From Pandoraea norimbergensis (GTDB taxonomy: Bacteria; Pseudomonadota; Gammaproteobacteria; Burkholderiales; Burkholderiaceae), in contig NZ_CP013480.3 of NCBI RefSeq assembly GCF_001465545.3, positions 1,364,001 to 1,428,000 of the forward strand: a stretch of 64,000 nt of DNA. The letters are read 5' to 3'. The position numbers and the translations under genes are program-made. The notes under the pieces are model-generated. The model did no database searches. It was not told where the DNA came from and saw only the letters and a list, made by a program, of their open reading frames with translations. Each line of letters starts with the position of its first letter. Position 1 is the first letter of the stretch. This document shows positions 54,662 to 62,378 of this stretch, piece by piece.

Positions 54662-55441
54662 ATGCGGGTAGATGTCCTGAGGGGCGCACAGATGATGCCG
54701 TCGACGCGCGCAGAAATCGCACGCTTCAGGCACCGGATCTTTGTTCAGAAGCTGGGGTGGTGTGTTCCGGCGTCACCCGTGGCGGCCCGCGCGACGATTG
54801 GTGAAGAATCCGACGAGTACGATCACGACGATACCGTCTACGTGACCCTGCGCGGCGACGGCGACGCCATCGTCGGTTGTGCGCGCCTGCTGCCCGCCAC
54901 CCGCCACTTCCTGCTTGGCGATCACTTCCGGCATCTCGTCGACGACATGCCGGCTGCCGTCGTCTTCGACTATCAGAAAATATTCAATCTCGAAGCAACG
55001 GCGAGCCTTGCAGACGAGTCCACGAGACCGGCTGCCGTGTGGGAGTTGTCGCGATTTGCGCTGGAGTCTGCCGATGTGTGGACGCCCCGGTCAAAAGGCG
55101 CGATGGAGCAATCCACGCAGGGCGCGCGCGAGTTGCTGCGGGCCGCCGTGTTCACCGCGCGGGCACTGGGCGCGCACCGGCTCATTGGCGTGACCTATGT
55201 CAGCCTCGCACGACTGTTTGCGCGTCTGGGGGTGCCTACCTACAAGCTGGGGGTCGCGTATCGCATTGACGGGCGCTGGGTGGCGGCCTACCGGATCGAC
55301 ATCGATACGGTGGCGCTGGCGGCGCTTGGGTTGATGCGAACCGCCGCACCAGATTCGGATAACGCGCCGGCGCTGCCGTCCACATCGTCCGCTCTGCCGG
55401 GCGCGAATCAGCGCCACATGACCAGACGAATGGCGCTTTGA
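54662..55441 (+). CDS. LuxI family acyl-homoserine-lactone synthase
   Basis: The 259-residue enzyme makes an N-acyl-homoserine lactone from acyl-ACP and SAM. LuxI invariants are visible: Arg23, Phe27 and Trp33 (RHRIFVQKLGW), Glu52, Asp54 and Asp57 (EYDHDD), Arg75 (GCARLL), and Glu128/Arg131 (WELSRF). It is longer than usual because of an insertion around 103-122 and a polar C-tail of about 30 residues. ATG 54662 has a GGAGGT site; the upstream open frame contains the lux-type box, which excludes an earlier start. It converges with the luxR homologue, overlapping 34 bp. It corresponds in arrangement to the Pandoraea ppnI/ppnR pair; the acyl chain is not predictable. Confidence 0.95.
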   Translation: MRVDVLRGAQMMPSTRAEIARFRHRIFVQKLGWCVPASPVAARATIGEESDEYDHDDTVYVTLRGDGDAIVGCARLLPATRHFLLGDHFRHLVDDMPAAVVFDYQKIFNLEATASLADESTRPAAVWELSRFALESADVWTPRSKGAMEQSTQGARELLRAAVFTARALGAHRLIGVTYVSLARLFARLGVPTYKLGVAYRIDGRWVAAYRIDIDTVALAALGLMRTAAPDSDNAPALPSTSSALPGANQRHMTRRMAL

Positions 55442-56121
55442 ACCTTGTTGCGACAGCCGGTCTTGTCCAGACAGTTGCGGATATGGAAGTTGACCGTGCG
55501 TGCCGAAATACCGAGGATGTCGCCGATTTCGTCGGCGGTTTTGCCTTCGGCGGTCCAGAGCAGTACTTCGCGCTCGCGTGCCGAGAGTGAGTCCATATCG
55601 AAAGGCGGATGTTGCGGCCGTAGCAGCCGGCTCATCGACTCGTGCGTGTAATTTGACAACACGCCCATGCCAACGTCGAGCGATTGCAGTTCAGAAGCGG
55701 ACAGCTTGTCGTGGGCTCGCCCGAAGCTCAGCAGCCCGAATTCGCCGTGCGGCCCCCAACACGAACGTCCCACACCGTGATTCAGACCGAAGTCGGCGGC
55801 TTCCTGCCAGAAGGCATCTGCGCGCGGCATGCTCGGGTCGCGCCAGACCATTAGCTTGTCGCTTTGCGTGCCGACCAGCACCGTCGGATCCACGTCGAGA
55901 AACCCTTGATTGCAGTAGTGCGACATCCAGCCGGTCGGGTACGTGTCGAACACGCGGACTTCGGCTTGCGTCGCAGAGCGGTGGCTGCGAAAGCCGTAGC
56001 AGCAATATTCGAAACCGATGCGGCTCGAAAAATTGACGATTCGTTGAAACAGCTTCTGCGCATCGTCGATGTCGATGCAATCGTCGTGAATCGTTTCGAG
56101 CAGATGCATCAAGGCAGACAT
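55408..56121 (-). CDS. LuxR family quorum-sensing regulator
   Basis: The 237-residue protein has an N-terminal autoinducer-binding domain (about 15-165) and a C-terminal GerE-type helix-turn-helix (about 177-237, LSAREREVLLWTAEGKTADEIG and ARTVNFHIRNCLDKTG). Ligand-pocket residues conserved in LuxR/TraR are present: Trp65, Tyr69, Asp78, Pro79 and Trp93. GGAGGC precedes the ATG. It is tail to tail with the luxI homologue and overlaps it by 34 bp. It is the natural candidate to bind the three palindromes at 44.6, 49.7 and 54.6 kb. No such palindrome lies upstream of its own gene, so it is probably not autoregulated this way. Confidence 0.95.
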   Translation of the reverse strand: MSALMHLLETIHDDCIDIDDAQKLFQRIVNFSSRIGFEYCCYGFRSHRSATQAEVRVFDTYPTGWMSHYCNQGFLDVDPTVLVGTQSDKLMVWRDPSMPRADAFWQEAADFGLNHGVGRSCWGPHGEFGLLSFGRAHDKLSASELQSLDVGMGVLSNYTHESMSRLLRPQHPPFDMDSLSAREREVLLWTAEGKTADEIGDILGISARTVNFHIRNCLDKTGCRNKVQSAIRLVMWR

Positions 56122-56433
56122 GATGCCTCCAGGGGGAGGGACTTCTAATCAACTTACGGACGACTGGTCTGGCTTGCGGCACCCTGATCTGATCGCGTGC
56201 ACGCGTCCAGCGCGGTCTTGGCCGCGTCGGCCCTGGGGCGTGCATTCACGTCGGACTTGGTAAAGGAAGGGCGTGACCGAAGGGCTCCCGCAAACCCGGT
56301 CAATCTGTTTTCTGACGGGGTGCAATTGCTGCACCGAATGTTTCATTTGTACTTTTGGTCGCTATTTTTTCGGCGACTCGGTTAATTTCGTACGTCGATG
56401 TGATGAAGAATATCACCCGGGATCGGAGAGTCA
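56122..56433. other. AT-rich intergenic region upstream of luxR homologue
   Basis: Composition falls from GC-rich to AT-rich between about 56,300 and 56,760. No conserved gene, tRNA or lux-type palindrome is seen. It should hold the luxR promoter. The base composition suggests acquired or decayed DNA. Confidence 0.4.
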
Positions 56434-56631
56434 ATGCGTTATTTCCTTGTGTTCCGAGACAATATCTTGCGCTTCGAGACGTCTGAGATTAACCGTTACA
56501 CATTGAATGAATGGTTCTTATTCATCCCGAATGTCAGTGTCCAGTGCAGGATATCGTGCCAATTCTTCTGGTTGTCAGGAGTCTTTGCTGGCGGCATATT
56601 GCGGGATTTTTTCAGCGAAAAGGATAATTGA
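56434..56631 (+). CDS. Possible small protein in AT-rich gap
   Basis: A 65-codon frame starts at ATG 56434 with GGAGAG 4 bp upstream, encoding a hydrophobic, Phe-rich protein (for example FLFIPNVSV and FFWLSGVFAGGIL). No family is recognised. Its AT-rich codon use is unlike all neighbours. It may be a foreign small membrane protein or chance; evidence is weak. Confidence 0.25.
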   Translation: MRYFLVFRDNILRFETSEINRYTLNEWFLFIPNVSVQCRISCQFFWLSGVFAGGILRDFFSEKDN

Positions 56632-56763
56632 TTTGTACTTCTGGTGAATTTCGCAAAATGAAAACTATGTGTAAATCGATGTAACTAATTAATTTTCAAT
56701 TTACTGTTTTATTTTTGAAAATTCTATTAAGCGGTTATTTATATGAATCGATTTGCGTCGCAT

Positions 56764-57147
56764 TCATGTATTGGAACGCCGTAAAAATGTATCGAATGTT
56801 GCAACAAACGATGCGGTGTTACCTCGATTCGTTTCCCGCACAAAGGCACGAAACGCCTCGCTGCGAGCTAGCCATGACTCGATATCGCCGATGATGGTCA
56901 GCTTGACCCGGTAGTTCACGAGCTTTTGCAGGATGACGCCGGCGAGGCCGGTTTCGAGCCGGAAAAAGTCGTCGTGCAGCACGTGGGTGTGCAGGGCGAC
57001 CCAGTCCACATCGTTCTCCCATGCGGCGGACAGCAGGTCACCGACGTCGGCTTCACGGGATAGCGCGTTCGCGGGGGCGTTCCAGATCAGAACGGGACGA
57101 TGGTCGAGCGTGACGATTTCATCGCGAGGGTTGAGGGCTTGCGGCAT
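56764..57147 (-). CDS. DUF4180 domain-containing protein
   Basis: The 127-residue protein matches the DUF4180 family: DVGDLLSAAWENDVDWVALH, then FFRLETGLAGVILQKLVNYRVKLTIIGD in two parts, and SEAFRAFVRETNRG. The function is unknown; the fold is predicted alpha/beta. It starts 8 bp after the stop of the DUF1801 gene, so the two are co-transcribed. The gene end lies in the AT-rich gap. Confidence 0.88.
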   Translation of the reverse strand: MPQALNPRDEIVTLDHRPVLIWNAPANALSREADVGDLLSAAWENDVDWVALHTHVLHDDFFRLETGLAGVILQKLVNYRVKLTIIGDIESWLARSEAFRAFVRETNRGNTASFVATFDTFLRRSNT

Positions 57148-57155
57148 GGGCGGTA

Positions 57156-57548
57156 TCAGCGTTGATTGGCAGCGATAGCGGCACGGATGAGGGCGATGAG
57201 TGCCTTCTCGTTTACGGTGTCGCCTTCATGGAGGTCGATTGCACGACGGGTATTCCCGTCGAGGCTGGCGTTGAAGAGCTTGGCGGGGTCGGGCAACGAG
57301 GCACCTTTGGCGAAGGTCAGCTTGACGGCCGCCTTATACGACTCGCCGGTGCAGAGAATGCCGTCGAGCGACCAGACCGGCACGCGCCACTTCCACTCCT
57401 CGGTGATGCCGGGATCGGCCTTCGTGATGATGGCGCGAACGTGGGCGAGCATGTCGCCGCGCCAGTCACCCAGTTCTGCGATGCGCGCGTCGATGAGTGC
57501 GGCGGCATCGAGGGGCGCGGGGGGAGTCTCCGACTGGGGCTTCTTCAT
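57156..57548 (-). CDS. DUF1801 (YdhG-like) domain protein
   Basis: The 130-residue protein matches the DUF1801/YdhG family: WRGDMLAHVRAIITKADPGITEEWKW, VPVWSLDGILCTGESYKAAVKLTFAKGASLPDP (given by segment), and the C-terminal NEKALIALIRAAI. Family members are small cytosolic proteins with a SufE/YjbR-like fold and uncertain roles, some tied to iron or stress. It is followed 8 bp later by a DUF4180 gene. The nearest other gene ends 148 bp upstream. Confidence 0.88.
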   Translation of the reverse strand: MKKPQSETPPAPLDAAALIDARIAELGDWRGDMLAHVRAIITKADPGITEEWKWRVPVWSLDGILCTGESYKAAVKLTFAKGASLPDPAKLFNASLDGNTRRAIDLHEGDTVNEKALIALIRAAIAANQR

Positions 57549-57657
57549 GGCGAGTGCCTCCGGGGGAACGCGGCAGGCGTTCGGGAGCGCACATTGTAAA
57601 ACGAGAGGAATTCGGGGAGAAAAACGGGGAGGGGCGAATCAGGGCGAGCGGCAGGCG

Positions 57658-57685
57658 CTGCGCCCGTCCCGGAGGACGGGCGCAG
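57658..57685 (-). terminator. Hairpin after iron-type alcohol dehydrogenase gene
   Basis: A 12-bp perfect stem ctgcgcccgtcc/ggacgggcgcag with a CGGA loop just beyond the 3' end of the leftward operon. No U-tract, so termination may be rho-aided. Confidence 0.5.
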
Positions 57686-57696
57686 GGGTAGCTAAA

Positions 57697-58860
57697 TCAG
57701 AACGCAGCGCTATAGATAGCAAACGCGTCCGCTTCATTGACTTCGCGGGGGTTGTTGACCAGCAGGCGGGTCTGAAGCATGGCGTCGCTGGCCATCCGTG
57801 CGATGTCGTCCTGCTTCACGCCCACTTCACGCAGCGTGCGCGGAATGGCGGTCGCCACGATCATCGATTCGATGTGGCGGATCAGCGCATCGGTTTTGGC
57901 TTCATCGCTGCCGGTGGCGTTATCGCGCAGGATCACGTCGGCGAGTTCTGCATAAAGCTTGCTGGCGGCGGACGCGTTGAAGCGCATCACGTGCGAGAGC
58001 ACCAGTGCGTTCGAGAGCCCGTGCGCCACGTGGAAGATGCCACCGATCGGGTAAGCCAGCGCGTGCACGGCGGCAACGGGCGAGTTGGCAAACGACTGAC
58101 CGGCGAACATGGCGCCCACGAGCATGGCTTCGCGTGCGTCGCGGTTGTCGCCGTCGTCGCAGGCGGGCAGCAGGTTGCGCGAGAGCAGTTCGAGGGCCTT
58201 CACGGCCAGCATGTCCGAGACCGGGTTCTTCAGGTGCGCCGACGTGTAGGCTTCGATGGCATGCACCATCGCGTCGATCCCAGTGGCGGCGGTCGCTGCG
58301 CGCGGCAGACCGAGCGTGAGTTCCGCGTCGAGAATGGCCAGATCGGCGAAGAGTTGGGGCGAAACAACGCCCATCTTCGTCGTCTCGCCGGTCGTCACGA
58401 TCGAGACGGCGGTGACTTCCGAGCCGGTACCGGCGGTCGTCGGCATTTGCACCAGCGGCAGGCGCGTGCCCGTCACCTTCTTCACGCCATACATGTCCTT
58501 GAGCGACTGCGTGCCCGGCAGCAGCACGGCGAGCAGCTTTGCCACGTCCATCGACGAACCGCCGCCCAACCCGAGCACGATTTCCGCATCGCCCGCGCGT
58601 GCGCGTTCGGCGGCTTCGAGCACCACGTGTTCGGGCGGATCGGCGATCACGTCGTCGATCACCGACACTTGCCAGTCATGCTTCGTCAGATCGGCCAGTG
58701 CCGGGTTCAGCAGACCGCTCTTGTGCAGAAAGCCGTCGGTGACCACGCACAGGCGCTTGCCCGACGGAAACTGTTCACGCAGCAGCGCGCCGAGACGGCG
58801 GGCTGCACCAAATTCCACAATGACGGTGGGGACCGTCTGGAAACGAAACGGATTCATCAT
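57697..58860 (-). CDS. Iron-containing (group III) alcohol dehydrogenase
   Basis: The 387-residue NAD(P)-dependent enzyme has the dinucleotide motif GLGGGSSMDVAK, the TTAGTGSEVT block, and metal-binding positions in GIDAMVHAIEAYTS and in HALAYPIGGIFHVAHGLSNALV. Relatives include 4-hydroxybutyrate, 1,3-propanediol and maleylacetate reductases. The start at 58860 (AGAGGA site) gives MMNPFRFQTVP; an upstream frame to 58923 is less likely. It follows livF by 72 bp on the same strand. With a succinate-semialdehyde-dehydrogenase-like gene at the operon's other end, 4-hydroxybutyrate oxidation is a reasonable guess. Confidence 0.88.
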   Translation of the reverse strand: MMNPFRFQTVPTVIVEFGAARRLGALLREQFPSGKRLCVVTDGFLHKSGLLNPALADLTKHDWQVSVIDDVIADPPEHVVLEAAERARAGDAEIVLGLGGGSSMDVAKLLAVLLPGTQSLKDMYGVKKVTGTRLPLVQMPTTAGTGSEVTAVSIVTTGETTKMGVVSPQLFADLAILDAELTLGLPRAATAATGIDAMVHAIEAYTSAHLKNPVSDMLAVKALELLSRNLLPACDDGDNRDAREAMLVGAMFAGQSFANSPVAAVHALAYPIGGIFHVAHGLSNALVLSHVMRFNASAASKLYAELADVILRDNATGSDEAKTDALIRHIESMIVATAIPRTLREVGVKQDDIARMASDAMLQTRLLVNNPREVNEADAFAIYSAAF

Positions 58861-58932
58861 CGTTTTCCTCTTGGTGACTGCGTGCGGCACACATCGATGC
58901 ATCAGCGCAACGACGGGCCGCACGCCACAAAA

Positions 58933-59583
58933 CTAGACAGACGCCGCGACCATCTGGCCGCGATCGATACGGTAGACGTTATCGAGCACCGCGCCCGCGT
59001 GTTGCAGGTCGGCGCCCGACAGAATCACGGCGAGGCCTGCGCCGCGCATCTGACCGATCACTTCCGCGATGCGCTTCGAGAGCGCCGGGGCCACGCCCTC
59101 GAACGGCTCATCGAGCATCAGCAGGCGCGAACTCGTCATCAACGCGCGTCCGACGGCCACCAGTTTCTGCTGGCCTCCCGACAATTGCAAGGCACGGCGC
59201 GGCGCCCATTCGCGGGCTTCGGGAATGATGCGGTAGACCGCGTCGAGACGCGTCTGCACATCCTTCGCCTTCAGGGCCCACGCGGGCACGCAGAGATTCT
59301 CTTCCACGGTCATGTCCGGAATCAGGCGACGGTCTTCCGGCGCGTAGCCGATACCGAGCGACGTGCGCTGATGCGACGGTGCGCGCACCAGATCCACATC
59401 GTCGAACGTCAGCGTGCCCGAGGCCGGCTTCACCAGCCCCATGATCGCGCGCAGCGTCGTCGTCTTGCCCGCACCGTTACGGCCGATCAGACCCACGATG
59501 GCACCCTTGGGCACCGAGAACTCCACCCCGCGCAGAATGTCCGTCGCGCCGAAGCGCACATTCAGATTCTTGACTTCAAGCAT
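58933..59583 (-). CDS. livF: Branched-chain-type ABC transporter ATP-binding protein LivF
   Basis: The 216-residue ATPase has Walker A GRNGAGKTT, signature LSGGQQK, Walker B LLMLDEP and family segment GYAPEDRRLIPDMTVEEN. It is slightly short at the C-terminus compared with E. coli LivF (237), but all motifs are present. Its start overlaps the livG end by 8 bp. It is one of two ATPases of the importer encoded here. Confidence 0.93.
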   Translation of the reverse strand: MLEVKNLNVRFGATDILRGVEFSVPKGAIVGLIGRNGAGKTTTLRAIMGLVKPASGTLTFDDVDLVRAPSHQRTSLGIGYAPEDRRLIPDMTVEENLCVPAWALKAKDVQTRLDAVYRIIPEAREWAPRRALQLSGGQQKLVAVGRALMTSSRLLMLDEPFEGVAPALSKRIAEVIGQMRGAGLAVILSGADLQHAGAVLDNVYRIDRGQMVAASV

Positions 59584-60364
59584 GGGCCACCTCGCCCGTG
59601 GTAGTGGCCGAGCCGCCGGTCGCAGGCACTGCGGCCACCGTCTCGCCGATGATCAACTCGCGCACCTGCGCGTCGGCCAGCACCACGTCGGGGGTGCCAT
59701 CGGCCAGAATGCGGCCGTCGCAAAAGGCCAGCACGCGGTCGCTGTAGCGGCGCACGATTTCCATATCGTGTTCCACGAACAGCACCGTGATGCCGAGCAG
59801 GCGCGCGGCGTCCAGCACGCGGTTCATCACGTCGAACTTTTCTTCCGCGGCCACGCCGGACGTCGGTTCGTCGAGCAGCAGCACTTCCGGCTTGCAGACC
59901 ATCGCCAGCGCAATGTCCAGCAGCTTGCGAACGCCCTCGGGCAGCGTGCCCGAGATCATGTCCGCAAATTCCAGCACGCCCAGACGCGCCAGACTCTCGT
60001 TCGCCAGATCGGCCGACAGCCCCGAGATCGCCAGCGCAATCTCGATGTTCTCGCGAGCCGTCTGCGAGCCGAATAACTGCGGAATCTGGAACGAGCGGGC
60101 AATGCCCAGACGCGTGATCTTGCGCGGGGCCAGCCCCGTGATGCGCTTGCCGCGAAACACGATCTCGCCGCGATCCGGTTTGATGTAGCCCGTGAGCATG
60201 TTCACGAACGTGGTCTTGCCTGCGCCGTTCGTGCCAATCAGCCCGACCACGCTTTGCGCGTCGATATTGACCGTGATGTCTCTGGCAGGTGTCACGCTGC
60301 CGAAGGTCTTGTACAGGCCCGTAGCCTCAATGATGTGATTCGATGCCATCTCGCCAGCCCTCAT
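59576..60364 (-). CDS. livG: Branched-chain-type ABC transporter ATP-binding protein LivG
   Basis: The 262-residue ATPase has Walker A GTNGAGKTT, the LivG-type ITGLAPRKITRLGIARSFQIPQLF region (given by parts), degenerate signature LPEGVRK, Walker B LLLDEPTSG and H-loop VEHDME. The usual LSGG is replaced by LPEG, noted as a deviation. ATG 60364 overlaps the livM stop as ATGA; ATG 60349 is an alternative start. Open frame upstream runs over livM and is not used. Confidence 0.92.
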   Translation of the reverse strand: MRAGEMASNHIIEATGLYKTFGSVTPARDITVNIDAQSVVGLIGTNGAGKTTFVNMLTGYIKPDRGEIVFRGKRITGLAPRKITRLGIARSFQIPQLFGSQTARENIEIALAISGLSADLANESLARLGVLEFADMISGTLPEGVRKLLDIALAMVCKPEVLLLDEPTSGVAAEEKFDVMNRVLDAARLLGITVLFVEHDMEIVRRYSDRVLAFCDGRILADGTPDVVLADAQVRELIIGETVAAVPATGGSATTTGEVAHA

Positions 60365-61374
60365 GCCGTCGCGTCGCCCGAGGCGCGCGCCGTCTTCGTT
60401 TGCGTGACCGGGTGTGCGGCCGCTGTCTTGCGACGGCCCAGCCCAAGACTCGTGAGCCCGCCCGGCAGGAACGCGATGATCGCCAGCATGATGGCGCCCA
60501 TCACGATTTGCCACGTGTTGGGTGCGTAGCGATAGGCCATCGCGCGCGCCACTTCGAGCAGCAGGGCACCGATGAACGGCGAGAACGCGAAGCGCGTCCC
60601 GGAGAGCACGGCGATGAAGACGAACTCGCCCGACGTCGTCCAGAACGCCATGTCCGGGTCGATGTGGCCAATGTTGAACGCCTGCAACGCGCCGCCCAGC
60701 CCGGCCAGTGCCCCGGCGATGATGTACGTCAGGTGAATGTTCTGGCGTGCCGAGGTGCCCAGATACTCAACGCGGATCTCGTTGTCCTTGATCGCCGGAC
60801 CGAGACGCCCCGGTGTCGAGCGCATGTACAGCGCCACTACCATCACGCAAAGGATCGCCGCGATAAAGCCCACGGCGAACAGGTTGGTGCCCGTGAGTTG
60901 CCACGGCGTTGCGCTGCTGCCCAGCGTCGGGGCGTTCACGTTGAAGCCGTCGCTGCCGCCAAGTTCAACGTTGTTGAGCAACAGGCCGTAGCAGATCATC
61001 GACAGCGCCAGCGTCAGCATGGCGAAGAAGATGTCGCGATAGCGCGCGAGCAGGAAGCCGAGCACGAACGCGAGCACAGCCGACACGATCATCGACAGCG
61101 CGAGCAGGGCAAACAACTCCGTCAGGCCGTAGAAGTTCATGCCGAGGCCGACGCAATACGCGCCGACCGCGAAGAACAACGCCTGACCGAACGAGGCGAG
61201 ACCCGTGCGCAACAACAGCGCGAGACCCAGCGCCACGATGCCTTTCGACAGCGCGACGGAGACGAGAAACTGCCACTGCGGCAGCGCCAGACCCGCCGCG
61301 CCGATGACGACGAAGCCGATCACCGCGAGCCACGTGCCGGGCGCGCGCAGGTGAGAACAGATTGCGGAACTCAT
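60361..61374 (-). CDS. livM: Branched-chain-type ABC transporter permease LivM
   Basis: The 337-residue inner-membrane permease has about ten predicted helices and the LivM motifs GLASFGQALFFAVGAY, KDNEIRVEYLGTSARQN and GALAGLGGALQAF. It overlaps livH by 4 bp (ATGA) and livG likewise, so the four membrane and ATPase genes are translationally coupled. Confidence 0.94.
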   Translation of the reverse strand: MSSAICSHLRAPGTWLAVIGFVVIGAAGLALPQWQFLVSVALSKGIVALGLALLLRTGLASFGQALFFAVGAYCVGLGMNFYGLTELFALLALSMIVSAVLAFVLGFLLARYRDIFFAMLTLALSMICYGLLLNNVELGGSDGFNVNAPTLGSSATPWQLTGTNLFAVGFIAAILCVMVVALYMRSTPGRLGPAIKDNEIRVEYLGTSARQNIHLTYIIAGALAGLGGALQAFNIGHIDPDMAFWTTSGEFVFIAVLSGTRFAFSPFIGALLLEVARAMAYRYAPNTWQIVMGAIMLAIIAFLPGGLTSLGLGRRKTAAAHPVTQTKTARASGDATA

Positions 61375-62267
61375 ATCTTGCGAGCCTCCATCGGAGCGAA
61401 GATGCCTTTGGGACGCACAGCCAGCACCAGCGCCATGACGATGTAGATCGAGAACAGCTCGCCTTGCGGCCAGTAATGCACGGCACTCGCGCGCACCAGC
61501 CCCACGAGCAATGCGCCGAATGCGGCGCCGGGCAGCGAGCCGAGCCCGCCGATCACCACCACGGCGAACGTCAGCACCACGATTTCAACGCCCATGCCGG
61601 GCGCGACCGAGACCGTCGGTGCCGTGAGTGCGCCACCGATGGCGGCGAGCACCGCACCTGCCATGAACGTGATCACGAAGTAGCGGCTCACGCGAATGCC
61701 CATCGCCTGACTCACTTCGCGGTCGTGAATCACCGCGCGCAGCAAGCGGCCGCTGCGGGTGAACTTCAGGAACGTCGTGAGGCCCACGCCTGCGATCAGC
61801 GCGACGCCCACGATCAGGAAGTTGTAGTTCGGGTACGAGAGGTCACCCACGTCGAAGTTGCCGAGGAAGCTGTACGGCTCCGAGACGGTGTACGGGTCGA
61901 CGCCCCACACGAGCTTGATCGCGTCTTCCATGATCAGGAAGAGCGCATAGGTGACGAGCAGCAACACCACCGGGTCTTGCCCGTAGAAGCGCTTGAGCAC
62001 GCCGCGCTCCATGATGAAACCGATGGCCCCGCCCGCGACCATCGCCGCCAGCACGAGCAACAGGTAGCTCACGTAGAGGTTGCCGCCCTGGGCAACCCAC
62101 GGGCCGATCAATGTCACGCCAGCGTACGCGCCAAGCGCGTAGAGGCTGCCGTGCGCCATATTCAAGATTTTCAGCACGCCGTAGACGAGGGTCAGTCCCA
62201 GAGCAACCAGGAACAGCCACGCGGCGTACATCACCCCGTCCACCAGGACGGCGTAGATCTGCGACAT
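61371..62267 (-). CDS. livH: Branched-chain-type ABC transporter permease LivH
   Basis: The 298-residue inner-membrane permease has the LivH opening GVMYAAWLFLVALGLTLVYGVLKILNMAHGSLYALGAY (given as one helix pair) and the loop AVIHDREVSQAMGIRVSR. AAGGAG precedes the ATG. It follows the binding-protein gene by 111 bp. Confidence 0.94.
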   Translation of the reverse strand: MSQIYAVLVDGVMYAAWLFLVALGLTLVYGVLKILNMAHGSLYALGAYAGVTLIGPWVAQGGNLYVSYLLLVLAAMVAGGAIGFIMERGVLKRFYGQDPVVLLLVTYALFLIMEDAIKLVWGVDPYTVSEPYSFLGNFDVGDLSYPNYNFLIVGVALIAGVGLTTFLKFTRSGRLLRAVIHDREVSQAMGIRVSRYFVITFMAGAVLAAIGGALTAPTVSVAPGMGVEIVVLTFAVVVIGGLGSLPGAAFGALLVGLVRASAVHYWPQGELFSIYIVMALVLAVRPKGIFAPMEARKI

Positions 62268-62378
62268 CTCGCATTCTCCTTGGAACGCAGAGCGGGCAGC
62301 GCGCGATACACGGCGCCCGCCCTGCGGGTACGACTCAAGCTTGCTTTGTTACGTTGAAGCAGCGAAGGCGTGATGGCC

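Noticed and set aside
57166..59604. An 812-codon plus-strand frame
   Set aside because: It runs antisense to the DUF1801, alcohol dehydrogenase and livF genes and shows no protein family pattern.
62280..62378. A possible terminator between the binding-protein gene and livH
   Set aside because: Only an imperfect GC-rich stem without a T-run is seen, and the genes are expected to be co-transcribed.
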